Both the position numbers and the translations under genes were made by a program. From Flavobacterium sp. MC2016-06 (lineage in GTDB: Bacteria > Bacteroidota > Bacteroidia > Flavobacteriales > Flavobacteriaceae): a stretch of DNA of 64,000 nucleotides. This document shows positions 14,625 to 23,178 of this stretch, piece by piece (position 1 is the stretch's first letter; the number at the start of each line of letters is the position of its first letter). The stretch spans positions 1-64,000 of the forward strand of contig NZ_WMID02000008.1 in NCBI RefSeq assembly GCF_009711165.2, written 5' to 3'. The notes under the pieces were generated by a model. It did not search any database and was not told where the DNA came from. It worked only from the letters and a program-made list of their open reading frames with translations.

Positions 14625-17273
14625 ATGAATAGATTAGAGAGAAAATTAAAAGAATTAAATCCAAATCTGTTTGGGAAATTGGGAGAGACTAAAGAAATTG
14701 TCAAATTATTTTTAAATCAATATATAAAAAATTTCAATGATTATACGGATCATTCTATACATCACACTGAAAAAGTTTTTGAAATAGTCAGTGAAATTTT
14801 AACAAATGAAGAAATTGAAAACTTAAATGATGATGAAATTTATATTCTTTCTATGGCAAGTTATTTACATGATATAGGAATGTGTATTCCTGAGGAGAAG
14901 ATACGAGAAATTGCTGATACAGAAGAATTAGTCAAAGAAAGAGAACTACACCCAGAAATAAGTAGAGAAAAATATTTGAGAGATCATCATCATACATTAA
15001 GTAAGAAATTTATATTGGAAGAATGGAAATCTTTAAAAATTCCAACGGAGAAGTACGCTGAAGCAATTGCCCTTGTTTCTGAAGGTCATAGAATTGTAGA
15101 TATTGGTAATCCAGATATTTACAACCCAAAATATACGGTTAAAAGTGGAAGGGATTTCGTTTGTTTGCCTTATTTGTCGGCAATTTTGAGAATTGCAGAT
15201 GAACTTGATATAACAAATGTTAGAACTCCAGCGTTGCTTACAAAATATTATATGCCTGACAATGATAAAAGTATAATAGAATGGAATAAACATATTGCTA
15301 ATACTTTAATGTTTATAACTGAAAATTTTGTAGAATTTGAAATTACATGCTCAAATCATAGTATGTTGGCTGCACTTGAAGATCAATTTAATAAAATAGC
15401 TAATGTCATAAATTATTGCCAGAAAGTTATAAGAAACATTAGTAATACTGAACAAAGATCTTTTTCTTTAAAATTAGAGCAAATAAAAAACAAAATTAAG
15501 TATGAAAATTTTGATCCAAAAGGAATTAAATATTCTTTTGATGTTGACAATGTAATTAATGCTTTTGTTGGAGAGAATCTTTACAATGATAAATTAACTT
15601 CATTACGAGAATTACTTCAAAACTCAATTGACACCTGTAGATATAAAAAAGTATTAAATCCGAGTTATGTTCCTGAAATAAAACTTTATATTGAAAAAGA
15701 CAAAATCAAAATAGAAGATAATGGATTAGGTATGGATGAATTTATCATTAAGAATTATTTTGGTAAATTATGTAGTAGCTTTTATCAACAAGAAAATGTA
15801 AAAAAAGATTATGATGCGATAGGTCAATTTGGTGTTGGTGTCTTTTCATATTTCTTAATGGCAGATTACATTGATATTGAAACAAAAACTGAAAAATCTG
15901 AAGCCTTACATTTTAGATTAGACAAAGATCCTAAAAATTATTTTCATTTTTTTAAGAAATCTGAAAGAACATTTTCAGGAACATCTATAACGTTAAATTT
16001 AAAAAGAGAGTATGATAAATTTACAGATATTGATTATATAAGTTACATCAAAGATAAATTTAGGTATATTGAGTTTCCTATAATCATTTATAGTAATAAT
16101 GAAATTATAAAAATAACTGCAGAAGAGTATGAAGAAAAAAAATTAAAAGAAAGAATTAATGACGCATTAAAACATCAAAATAAAGGTTTTTCAGATAAAA
16201 TAGAAATATTTACATATAATTATTCTAAAAATAATTATGAAGGAGCTATCTCATTTTTTTACCTTAAAGAATATTCATTTAATAAAATTTATCACTTGAT
16301 GAATAGTAATTTTTTCAAATCCCGTGGTAGAGGTAGTATTGTAAATATTAGTCAAAAAGGAGTTTTGATAAATAATGAAGATGATTTTATAAATTATCCA
16401 GACATTTATTTGAATATCAACTTGAAGGAAAAAGTTGACATTCAGATAAGTAGGAATAGTTTTTCTGATAATACTCAAATTCAAAAAATACTGAATGAAA
16501 TACTGAATGATTTTTCAATTTCTTTTTTTGAAAAATTAAATAAAGAAAATTCACCAGAAACATTAACTAGGATAAGTTATAATTTTATTGAAAAGAATTA
16601 TATAAATTTTGAAAAAGAAATATATTCGAAATTTTTCCTTAATCTTAACGATTTTGAAAATGTTTACAGATTTATTACTGTTCAGCAATTTTTAGACAAG
16701 AATTTGAATTCATTTATTATTTCTTATAATAATGATAATACAATTCTCTTAAATTCGAAAGTTAGTGCAAATATTATTGAATATTATTTGGAAAACAATG
16801 ATATAGATTTTTACAAAATTGATGGTATAATAGCTTTATTTACTAAAAATGGTTATGTACCAGTACTAGTAAAAATGGATGATTTTTATTATTTAGAGAT
16901 GATCAACTCTATAGAAAAACCAAAATTGATGAGCTTTATGCTTTCTTACGAATTTATGAATACGAAAAATATTGAAACAATAAATTTTGATATTGATGAA
17001 TTATTATGGCACAGAAATGAATTACAAAAAGATTTTTATAAGACGGAGCTAAATGAGAATCATCCCTTTGTGCAAGCTATACTTGCTTATGATGAATCTG
17101 ATCTAAATCAAAGCACCAAAGAACTAATTAATGAAATTTTTTATTTGATTTCGAGTATCGACGATGAGGAAGAAGAAAAAGAAAAGGAATTTAATCTGAT
17201 TAAAGAATTAGAGAAAGAATTGAAAAGAACAATTAAAATTGATTATGAATTAGGTCTAACTGATTTTGCCTAG
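14625..17273 (+). CDS. HD-domain / Hsp90-like (GHKL) ATPase fusion protein
   Basis: An 882-residue cytosolic protein joining two enzymatic modules. The N-terminal part (about 35-200) is an HD phosphohydrolase-type domain: HSIHH (43-47), the HD pair His82-Asp83 in YLHDIG, HHH at 121-123, and a late Asp in RIADELD. The middle part carries all Bergerat-fold boxes in Hsp90 style: ELLQNSID (329-336), DNGLGM (365-370), GQFGVGVFS (400-408) and GTSITL (452-457). The remainder resembles an HtpG-like middle region by order, ending in a highly charged EEEKEKE tail. The gene is far more AT-rich than its neighbours and stands alone, which suggests horizontal acquisition. Function is unknown; a conflict or stress role is inference. 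Confidence 0.8.
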   Translation: MNRLERKLKELNPNLFGKLGETKEIVKLFLNQYIKNFNDYTDHSIHHTEKVFEIVSEILTNEEIENLNDDEIYILSMASYLHDIGMCIPEEKIREIADTEELVKERELHPEISREKYLRDHHHTLSKKFILEEWKSLKIPTEKYAEAIALVSEGHRIVDIGNPDIYNPKYTVKSGRDFVCLPYLSAILRIADELDITNVRTPALLTKYYMPDNDKSIIEWNKHIANTLMFITENFVEFEITCSNHSMLAALEDQFNKIANVINYCQKVIRNISNTEQRSFSLKLEQIKNKIKYENFDPKGIKYSFDVDNVINAFVGENLYNDKLTSLRELLQNSIDTCRYKKVLNPSYVPEIKLYIEKDKIKIEDNGLGMDEFIIKNYFGKLCSSFYQQENVKKDYDAIGQFGVGVFSYFLMADYIDIETKTEKSEALHFRLDKDPKNYFHFFKKSERTFSGTSITLNLKREYDKFTDIDYISYIKDKFRYIEFPIIIYSNNEIIKITAEEYEEKKLKERINDALKHQNKGFSDKIEIFTYNYSKNNYEGAISFFYLKEYSFNKIYHLMNSNFFKSRGRGSIVNISQKGVLINNEDDFINYPDIYLNINLKEKVDIQISRNSFSDNTQIQKILNEILNDFSISFFEKLNKENSPETLTRISYNFIEKNYINFEKEIYSKFFLNLNDFENVYRFITVQQFLDKNLNSFIISYNNDNTILLNSKVSANIIEYYLENNDIDFYKIDGIIALFTKNGYVPVLVKMDDFYYLEMINSIEKPKLMSFMLSYEFMNTKNIETINFDIDELLWHRNELQKDFYKTELNENHPFVQAILAYDESDLNQSTKELINEIFYLISSIDDEEEEKEKEFNLIKELEKELKRTIKIDYELGLTDFA

Positions 17274-17293
17274 ATTTTGCTAATATATTTTAC

Positions 17294-17358
17294 TTAATTA
17301 ACTAAATTTAAATGGCAAATAAATTATTATTCTTTGCCATTTAAATTTAGTTAATTAA
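17294..17358. terminator. 26-bp perfect inverted repeat between convergent genes
   Basis: Arms 17294-17319 and 17333-17358 are perfect reverse complements over 26 bases with a 13-base loop (core TTTAAATGGCAAA). It lies between the HD/Hsp90-like gene and thrC, which converge, and can act as a terminator in both directions. Confidence 0.85.
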
Positions 17359-17362
17359 AAAA

Positions 17363-18652
17363 TTACCCCAAAAACGCCTTTAACTCCTCATAAGTCCCAA
17401 TCTTCACACTAACTTTTTCCTCATTAATAACACTCTCAATTTGAGCAGGAATAGGAAGTGTAATTCCTAAAGCAGGTTCAACCACATCTAAGAACTTAAT
17501 TGGGTGCGCGGTTTCTAAGAAAATACCAATTGCATTTTCGTGCTTTTGTAATTCTTTTTTCAAACCTAAATAACCTACAGCGCCGTGTGGTTCTGCAATA
17601 TAGCCGTCGGTGTTATAAATATTCTTTAGAGCGACTAAGGTTTCTTCATCCGTATAACTATAAGAAGAGAAGTCTTTTTCGAATGCTTTTAAGTCATTAT
17701 TGTATAATTCCTGAATTCTAATAAAGTTGCTTGGGTTTCCAACATCCATTGCGTTAGAAATTGTTGCTTTAGAAGGTTTCGGGTCGTATTTTCCGTTTTC
17801 TAAAAATCTTGGCACTGTATCGTTTACGTTTGTAGAAGCTACAAAATGTTCAATTGGCAAACCTAATTTCTTTGCCATAATTCCGGCGCAGATATTTCCA
17901 AAATTTCCGCTCGGGCAAGAAAATACCAAAGATTTATTTTGGCTTTTCAAAGATTTGTAAGCAAAGAAAAAATAAAACATTTGCGGTAACCAGCGCGCAA
18001 TATTAATAGAATTTGCCGAAGTCAGGTTTTTATGCGCTAAAGTTTCATCTAAAAACGCTTTTTTAACCATATCCTGACAATCATCAAAAACACCGTCAAC
18101 TTCCAACGCTTTTATGTTTTGACCTAAAGTCGTCAATTGTTTTTCCTGAATGTCGCTCACTTTTCCAGACGGATATAAAATAACAACATCAACACCGTCA
18201 ACGCCTAGAAATCCGCTTGCAACGGCTCCGCCAGTATCGCCAGAAGTTGCTACTAAAACAGTGTTTTTAGCGTCTTTTTTGTCTTTATTGAAATACGCCA
18301 GACAACGTGACATAAATCGCGCTCCAACGTCTTTAAAGGCCATTGTAGGACCATGAAATAATTCTAACGAATAGATTCCGTTTTCGACTTTCACCACAGG
18401 AAAATCAAAACACAAAGTTTCAGCAATAATTTCTTTTAATACAGAAGCTGGAATTTCGTCTCCAACAAATTGTTTAATCGCTTCAAACGCAATTTCTTCG
18501 TTGCTTAAACTTTCAATTTTATCAAAAAAAGAAGCGTCTAAAGCCGTGATTTCTTCTGGGAAATATAATCCTTTATCACTCGCTAATCCTTGTATTACAG
18601 CTTCTTGGAAAGAAACTTTTGGGGCATTGTGGTTTAAACTATAGTATTTCAT
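17363..18652 (-). CDS. thrC: Threonine synthase
   Basis: PLP enzyme that converts O-phosphohomoserine to threonine, the last step of the pathway. The 429-residue length is usual. The PLP lysine is Lys107 in LFHGPTMAFKDVGARF, and the phosphate loop is VATSGDTGGAVASGF. It is the third gene of the thr operon on the minus strand, but it is separated from thrB by 423 bp of repeat-rich DNA, so it may need its own promoter or read-through. Confidence 0.96.
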   Translation of the reverse strand: MKYYSLNHNAPKVSFQEAVIQGLASDKGLYFPEEITALDASFFDKIESLSNEEIAFEAIKQFVGDEIPASVLKEIIAETLCFDFPVVKVENGIYSLELFHGPTMAFKDVGARFMSRCLAYFNKDKKDAKNTVLVATSGDTGGAVASGFLGVDGVDVVILYPSGKVSDIQEKQLTTLGQNIKALEVDGVFDDCQDMVKKAFLDETLAHKNLTSANSINIARWLPQMFYFFFAYKSLKSQNKSLVFSCPSGNFGNICAGIMAKKLGLPIEHFVASTNVNDTVPRFLENGKYDPKPSKATISNAMDVGNPSNFIRIQELYNNDLKAFEKDFSSYSYTDEETLVALKNIYNTDGYIAEPHGAVGYLGLKKELQKHENAIGIFLETAHPIKFLDVVEPALGITLPIPAQIESVINEEKVSVKIGTYEELKAFLG

Positions 18653-19075
18653 TGTTCAATTTTAGATTTTAGATTTTAGATTTTAGATTTCTGGAAATAA
18701 ATTCCAAATTTTTAAAATTCCAAATTCCAATAATTATGTTTTTTAATATTTTGAGTTCTCTTTGTCAGGCTGAGCGAAGTCGAAGCCTCCGCAAGTAGCT
18801 CTGCAATCAAAATCGCCATTCTTTGTCGAGCTACTTGCGAGGATTTCTCCTTACGTCGAAATGACAAACTTTGTGTATAAACTGCGGTTGTTTAACTTTG
18901 TCAAAGTTTAAAACTTTGACAAAGTTTCTCGTAATGCTAAAACTTCTTGCGTATCTCCTTCTGCAAACATAGGATGACAAACTGTGTGTAAATACTTTGC
19001 GCGGACTTCGACTTCGCTCAGTCTGACAAACGGTACGCAAAATTTTTAATTCTGAATTTTTAATTTTTAATTCTT
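18653..19075. repeat. Repeat block between thrB and thrC
   Basis: This 423-bp gap inside the thr operon is packed with dispersed repeats. There are four copies of TTTTAGA-type units at about 18660-18690. The element TGTCAGGCTGAGCGAAGTCG at 18763 has its inverted relative at 19003-19028. The 34-base palindrome at 18894-18927 is identical to 6863-6896. Frames read across the block are not genes. Confidence 0.85.
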
Positions 19076-19999
19076 TTAAAGAATCCTAACTCCGTCCGGA
19101 TTAATTTTCGAAACGTGAATTTCATACGGCAAATTCATTTTTTCGTAAACATCACTCATCGCTTTTGCGATTTGGTCTGCGGTTTCTTTTCCTCGGCTTA
19201 AAGCAAAAATCGAAGGGCCAGAACCTGAAATTCCAGAACCTAAAGCGCCGTTTTCTAAAGCCGTTTGTTTGATTAAATCGAAACCTGGAATTAAAACGCT
19301 TCTTAATGGCTCAACGATTTCGTCATGAAGCGAACGTCCAATTAATTCGTAATCTTTGGTATATAATCCTGCGATTAATCCGCCCACATTTCCCCATTGC
19401 ATAATGGCGCTTTTCAGCGAAACGGTTTGTTTTAATACCGAACGTGCATCAGAAGTTTTCAGCTCAATTTGAGGATGAACGACCGTTGCAAACAATTCTT
19501 CTGGACTGTCAATTCTTATAATATCTAGCGGCGCATAACTTCTTACCAAAGTAAATCCGCCTAAAAGGGCAGGAGCAACGTTGTCTGCATGTGCGTTTCC
19601 GCTCGCTAATTTTTCACCTTGCATTGCAAACTGAACCAAATCTTTTCTAGAATAAGGTCTTCCAAGCAATTCGTTAATTCCGAAAACCGCTCCGGCAGAA
19701 CTTGCAGCACTGCTTCCGATACCGCTTCCGGCTTTTATGTTTTTGTAAATTTCAATTTCAAATCCAAAATCAAGTTCGTCTAAAGTTTCAAGCATTGCTA
19801 AAGCGGCAACTCCAGAAACATTTTTCTCTGTTTCCATCGGTAAATCGGCACCCACAATTTTAGTAATTCGAACGCCTTTTTGATCTGATTTTCGAATAAT
19901 CATTTCGTCACCCGCATTGTCTAAGCAAAGTCCAAGTACATCAAATCCGCACGAAAGATTCGCAATAGTTGCTGGGCAAAATAGTTTTATTTGTTCCAT
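19076..19999 (-). CDS. thrB: Homoserine kinase
   Basis: GHMP-family kinase that phosphorylates homoserine with ATP. The N-terminal CPATIANLSCGFDVLG segment and the ATP-binding loop KAGSGIGSSAASSAGAV are both present, and GSGISGSGPSIFAL forms the third GHMP motif. The length (307 aa) is standard. It lies between thrA and thrC in pathway order. The 87-bp gap to thrA holds CTTGAAA-type repeats (about 20012-20082) that can fold into a hairpin. Confidence 0.96.
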   Translation of the reverse strand: MEQIKLFCPATIANLSCGFDVLGLCLDNAGDEMIIRKSDQKGVRITKIVGADLPMETEKNVSGVAALAMLETLDELDFGFEIEIYKNIKAGSGIGSSAASSAGAVFGINELLGRPYSRKDLVQFAMQGEKLASGNAHADNVAPALLGGFTLVRSYAPLDIIRIDSPEELFATVVHPQIELKTSDARSVLKQTVSLKSAIMQWGNVGGLIAGLYTKDYELIGRSLHDEIVEPLRSVLIPGFDLIKQTALENGALGSGISGSGPSIFALSRGKETADQIAKAMSDVYEKMNLPYEIHVSKINPDGVRIL

Positions 20000-20011
20000 T
20001 ATTTGTTTTTT

Positions 20012-20082
20012 AGGTTTCAGGTTTCAAGTTTCAGGTTGCGCTACATTGTGCTGAACAACTTGAAACTTTAAACTTGAAACAA
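20012..20082. repeat. CTTGAAA-type inverted repeat between thrA and thrB
   Basis: GTTTCAAGTTTCAG on the left and CTTGAAACTTTAAACTTGAAAC on the right form an imperfect inverted repeat in the thrA-thrB gap. It belongs to the same family as 370-446 and 43894-43957. Confidence 0.75.
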
Positions 20083-20086
20083 AAAT

Positions 20087-22534
20087 TTATATATTTCCAA
20101 TTCTTATAACGTCAGCAAAAATTCCTGAAGCGGTAACAGCTGCACCAGCTCCAGCACCTTTTATCAACAAAGGCTGATCTACGTAACGGTCTGTGTAAAA
20201 CAAAACGATATTGTCTTTTCCTTCTAAATTATAAAATGGATGATCTTTTGGAATGAATTGCAAACCAACGCTTGCTTTTCCGTTTTCAAATTGTGCTACA
20301 TATTTCAATCTTGAATCTTTGGCTAAAGCTTCTTCATAAATACCTTCAAAATGTGCAGCATGTTTAGTTAACGAAGCAAAGAAGTCGTCGTTGTTTGTTG
20401 TTGCTAAAGATTCAGCAGGTAAAAACGATTCGTTGGCAATGGCGTCAATATCCATTTCGTAACCGCTTTCGCGAATAAGAATCAGGATTTTGCGTGCAAC
20501 GTCAATACCGCTTAAGTCAATTTTCGGGTCAGGTTCAGTAAATCCTTGAACTCCGGCTTCTTTTACAACATCGTGAAAAGAATTGTTTTTATCGAAATTA
20601 TTGAAAATGAAGTTCAAACTTCCCGATAAAACCGCCTGAATTTTATGCACTTTATCACCAGAAGCGATTAAGTTTTTTACGGTATCAATAATTGGTAAAC
20701 CTGCCCCAACATTTGTTTCAAACAAAAATGGAGCGTTGTATTGACGCGATAAGTTTTTCAGTTTTTTATAATTCGCGTAAGCAGACGAACACGCAATTTT
20801 ATTACAAGTTACAACCGCTATACTTTGTTTTAAGAACTCTTCGTAAGTTTCAGAAACACTTGCATTTGCTGTAATATCTACAAAAATACTGTTACGTAAA
20901 TTCAGTTCTTTGGCACGCTTGATGAAATCTTCTTTGTTGGCAGTTTCTCCTTTATCCAAGTCCGATTGCCATTCTTTTAACGAAATTCCATCTTCATCAA
21001 AAAGCATTTTTCTTGAGTTTGATAAAGCGATTACGCGAACATTAATCTTCAAATTATCTTTTAAGAATTTCTTTTGATTGTGGATTTGTTCGATGAATTT
21101 TTCACCCACATTTCCAACTCCCATTACAAAAAGATTCAGCTGTTTGGTGTTTTCTTCAAAGAAGTTTTCGTGTAAAGTATTCAAGGCTTTTTTAACGTCT
21201 CTTTCGTTAATTACAGTCGAGATATTTCTTTCTGAAGCACCTTGCGCAATCGCACGAATGTTTACGTTGTTTTTTCCTAAAGTGCTAAACATTCTTCCGC
21301 TTAAACCTTGGTGATTTTTCATGTTTTCACCAACTAAAGCAATAATGCAAAGGTCTTTTTCTACAATGCAAGGATCAATTTTGTTTTGAAGAATTTCTAC
21401 TTCAAAAGCTCTGTTAATTGCTGCTTCGGCATTTTCGGCATCCGAATTTAAAATTCCGATACAAATAGAATGCTCAGAAGAAGCCTGAGTAATAAAAATT
21501 ACGTTGATTTTTTCTTGAGACAATACTTCAAACAAACGTCTTGATGAACCTGCAACTCCAATCATTCCAGGGCCTTCAAGCGTTAATAATGAAATATTAT
21601 CAATATGACTAATTCCTTTTACAACAGTATCTTTTGATGAAACTTGACTAGAAATTAAAGTTCCCTCGGCTTCTGGCTCAAAAGTATTTTTGATTAAAAT
21701 AGGAATGTTTTTTCTTAATACAGGTTGAATTGTTGGCGGATAAAGCACTTTTGCTCCAAAATGAGATAATTCCATTGCTTCTTGATATGAAATTGCAGCA
21801 ATTGGCTGTGCTTGTTTTACAATTTTTGGGTTTGCCGTAAACATACCGTTTACGTCAGTCCAGATTTCCAATTGAGAAGCGTCTAAAGCTCCAGCTATAA
21901 TTGCTGCAGTATAATCAGAACCGCCGCGGCCAAGAGTAGTCGTAATTCCGTCAAGAGTTAAGGCAATGAATCCAGGTAAAACAGTAATTTGAGATTGATT
22001 TTCTGCAAAATATTCCTGAATCAATTGATTAGAAATTTCAAAATTTACAGTTGCTTTACCAAAATTATTATTCGTTTTAATTAATTCGCGACTGTCTTTG
22101 TAAACAGCACTTTTATCAATTTGCTGGTAGGCCTGCGCAATAATATAAGACGAAAGTAATTCTCCAAAACTTAAAATAGTGTCAGCAGTTCTTGGAGATA
22201 ATTCTCCCAATAAAAAACAACCGTCTAATAAAGTTTCTAGATGATTGATGATTCTCTTAATGTGGCTCAACAAGCTGCTTTGCTCACTTACCGGAATTAA
22301 TTCTTTTAAGGTATCAAGGTGTTTTTTCTCGATTTCGGCAACAATTTCTCTAAAGCTTTCGTCGTTTGCCGCTGCTTTTGCGGCTGCTAACTGCAATAAA
22401 TCGGTTACTTTACTTAGTGCAGAAACTACAACAGCTATTTTTTCTTGTTTAGAATTTTGATTTACAATCTCGAGAACTAGTTTTATATTTTGAGCATTGG
22501 CAACCGAAGTTCCGCCAAATTTTAATACTTTCAT
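20087..22534 (-). CDS. thrA: Bifunctional aspartokinase / homoserine dehydrogenase
   Basis: An 815-residue ThrA-type enzyme catalysing the first and third steps from aspartate to homoserine. The aspartokinase part opens with MKVLKFGGTSVAN and includes the TLGRGGSDYTAA segment. Two ACT-type regulatory regions lie around 310-460, the usual site of threonine feedback. The dehydrogenase part starts near 465 with the NADP loop LFVMGVGNVGEKF and contains the ETNVGAGLPII and GFTEPDPKIDLSG active-site segments. It is the first gene of the thr operon and is preceded by a Thr-rich leader peptide. Confidence 0.97.
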   Translation of the reverse strand: MKVLKFGGTSVANAQNIKLVLEIVNQNSKQEKIAVVVSALSKVTDLLQLAAAKAAANDESFREIVAEIEKKHLDTLKELIPVSEQSSLLSHIKRIINHLETLLDGCFLLGELSPRTADTILSFGELLSSYIIAQAYQQIDKSAVYKDSRELIKTNNNFGKATVNFEISNQLIQEYFAENQSQITVLPGFIALTLDGITTTLGRGGSDYTAAIIAGALDASQLEIWTDVNGMFTANPKIVKQAQPIAAISYQEAMELSHFGAKVLYPPTIQPVLRKNIPILIKNTFEPEAEGTLISSQVSSKDTVVKGISHIDNISLLTLEGPGMIGVAGSSRRLFEVLSQEKINVIFITQASSEHSICIGILNSDAENAEAAINRAFEVEILQNKIDPCIVEKDLCIIALVGENMKNHQGLSGRMFSTLGKNNVNIRAIAQGASERNISTVINERDVKKALNTLHENFFEENTKQLNLFVMGVGNVGEKFIEQIHNQKKFLKDNLKINVRVIALSNSRKMLFDEDGISLKEWQSDLDKGETANKEDFIKRAKELNLRNSIFVDITANASVSETYEEFLKQSIAVVTCNKIACSSAYANYKKLKNLSRQYNAPFLFETNVGAGLPIIDTVKNLIASGDKVHKIQAVLSGSLNFIFNNFDKNNSFHDVVKEAGVQGFTEPDPKIDLSGIDVARKILILIRESGYEMDIDAIANESFLPAESLATTNNDDFFASLTKHAAHFEGIYEEALAKDSRLKYVAQFENGKASVGLQFIPKDHPFYNLEGKDNIVLFYTDRYVDQPLLIKGAGAGAAVTASGIFADVIRIGNI

Positions 22535-22656
22535 TTTGATATTTTTATTTCTTTAAAGCAAATGTTTTTATGTATCCAATGCCTTTCTTCTTTTAAGAAA
22601 AAAGTATAGATAATCAGGATTATATGTAAAAGTGTATACCCCTAAGGGGTAGTAGT
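22535..22656 (-). promoter_or_regulatory. Candidate attenuator region between thr leader peptide and thrA
   Basis: After the leader peptide's run of Thr codons, the transcript can form ACCCC/GGGGT around the leader stop codon (22638-22650), ATAATC/GATTAT (22610-22623), and an imperfect stem at 22581-22604. These could serve as alternative structures for attenuation. I do not see a textbook terminator with a long U run, so the exact switch is uncertain. Confidence 0.55.
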
Positions 22657-22743
22657 TGTTGTAGTAGAAGTTGTTGTAGCAGCAATCGCAACGCCGTTTG
22701 GAGTTGTCATTGTAGATTGATATTTAATGCTGTTACTTTTCAT
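22642..22743 (-). CDS. thrL: thr operon leader peptide
   Basis: A 33-codon frame starting MKSNSIKYQSTMTT and ending in a run of three Thr, one Ser and six Thr before Pro and the stop codon. Twelve of 33 residues are Thr, nine of them in the last eleven codons. This composition directly upstream of thrA is the hallmark of a transcription-attenuation leader that senses charged tRNA-Thr, as in enteric thrL, though the sequence is unrelated. The in-frame extension upstream (30 codons) lacks this bias, so I prefer the ATG at 22743. The single Ile codon pair gives little sign of isoleucine control. Confidence 0.8.
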   Translation of the reverse strand: MKSNSIKYQSTMTTPNGVAIAATTTSTTTTTTP

Positions 22744-23178
22744 ATTTGATTTTTCAAAAGTACTGTTTTTTATAAAAGTTAAAAAACCTAAATTTCCTTT
22801 TTGCGAATATTTTAATAATTCAAATTTCATCAATTTAATATTGAAGTTTTGTCAGCGTTAAATATGATAAAATGATGTATTCGTATAATTTGAACAGTTT
22901 CTGTCGCTCTCTCGCATTGGTAATGAGCTGATTTTTAATAAAAATATTCAAGAATTAATAGAAATTAGTCTATAGATTGAGTAGACTTTATTTTTTTGTT
23001 TGAATAAAAGTTTGAAGAAATCTTTTTAAAATTAGGTAAAACACTCATTTTTGTATGATTAGTATTGTGAAATAGGTAAATGAGATGATTTTGCATGATT
23101 CAGAATTTTATTATTATCAACAAATGTTGCTTTTTAATATTGATTTGCTGAATTTTGATGCCTTAAACAATAAAAAAT
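22744..23178. other. 435-bp divergent region between thr leader and hutH
   Basis: It must hold the promoters of the thr operon and hutH. A minus-strand TACTTTTG (22755-22762) fits the -7 consensus but lies only 12 bases before the leader ATG. A small stem AGTCTA/TAGACT (22967-22987) precedes a T-run on the plus strand. No gene is seen. Confidence 0.5.

Noticed and set aside
18831..19040. Short minus-strand frame between thrB and thrC
   Set aside because: It lies wholly inside a repeat block and its peptide reflects repeat sequence (for example the TERSRSP-type stretch).
22744..22833. Longer 63-residue form of the thr leader peptide
   Set aside because: The additional 30 residues show no Thr bias, and the ATG at 22743 gives a leader of the usual size. 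It cannot be excluded fully.
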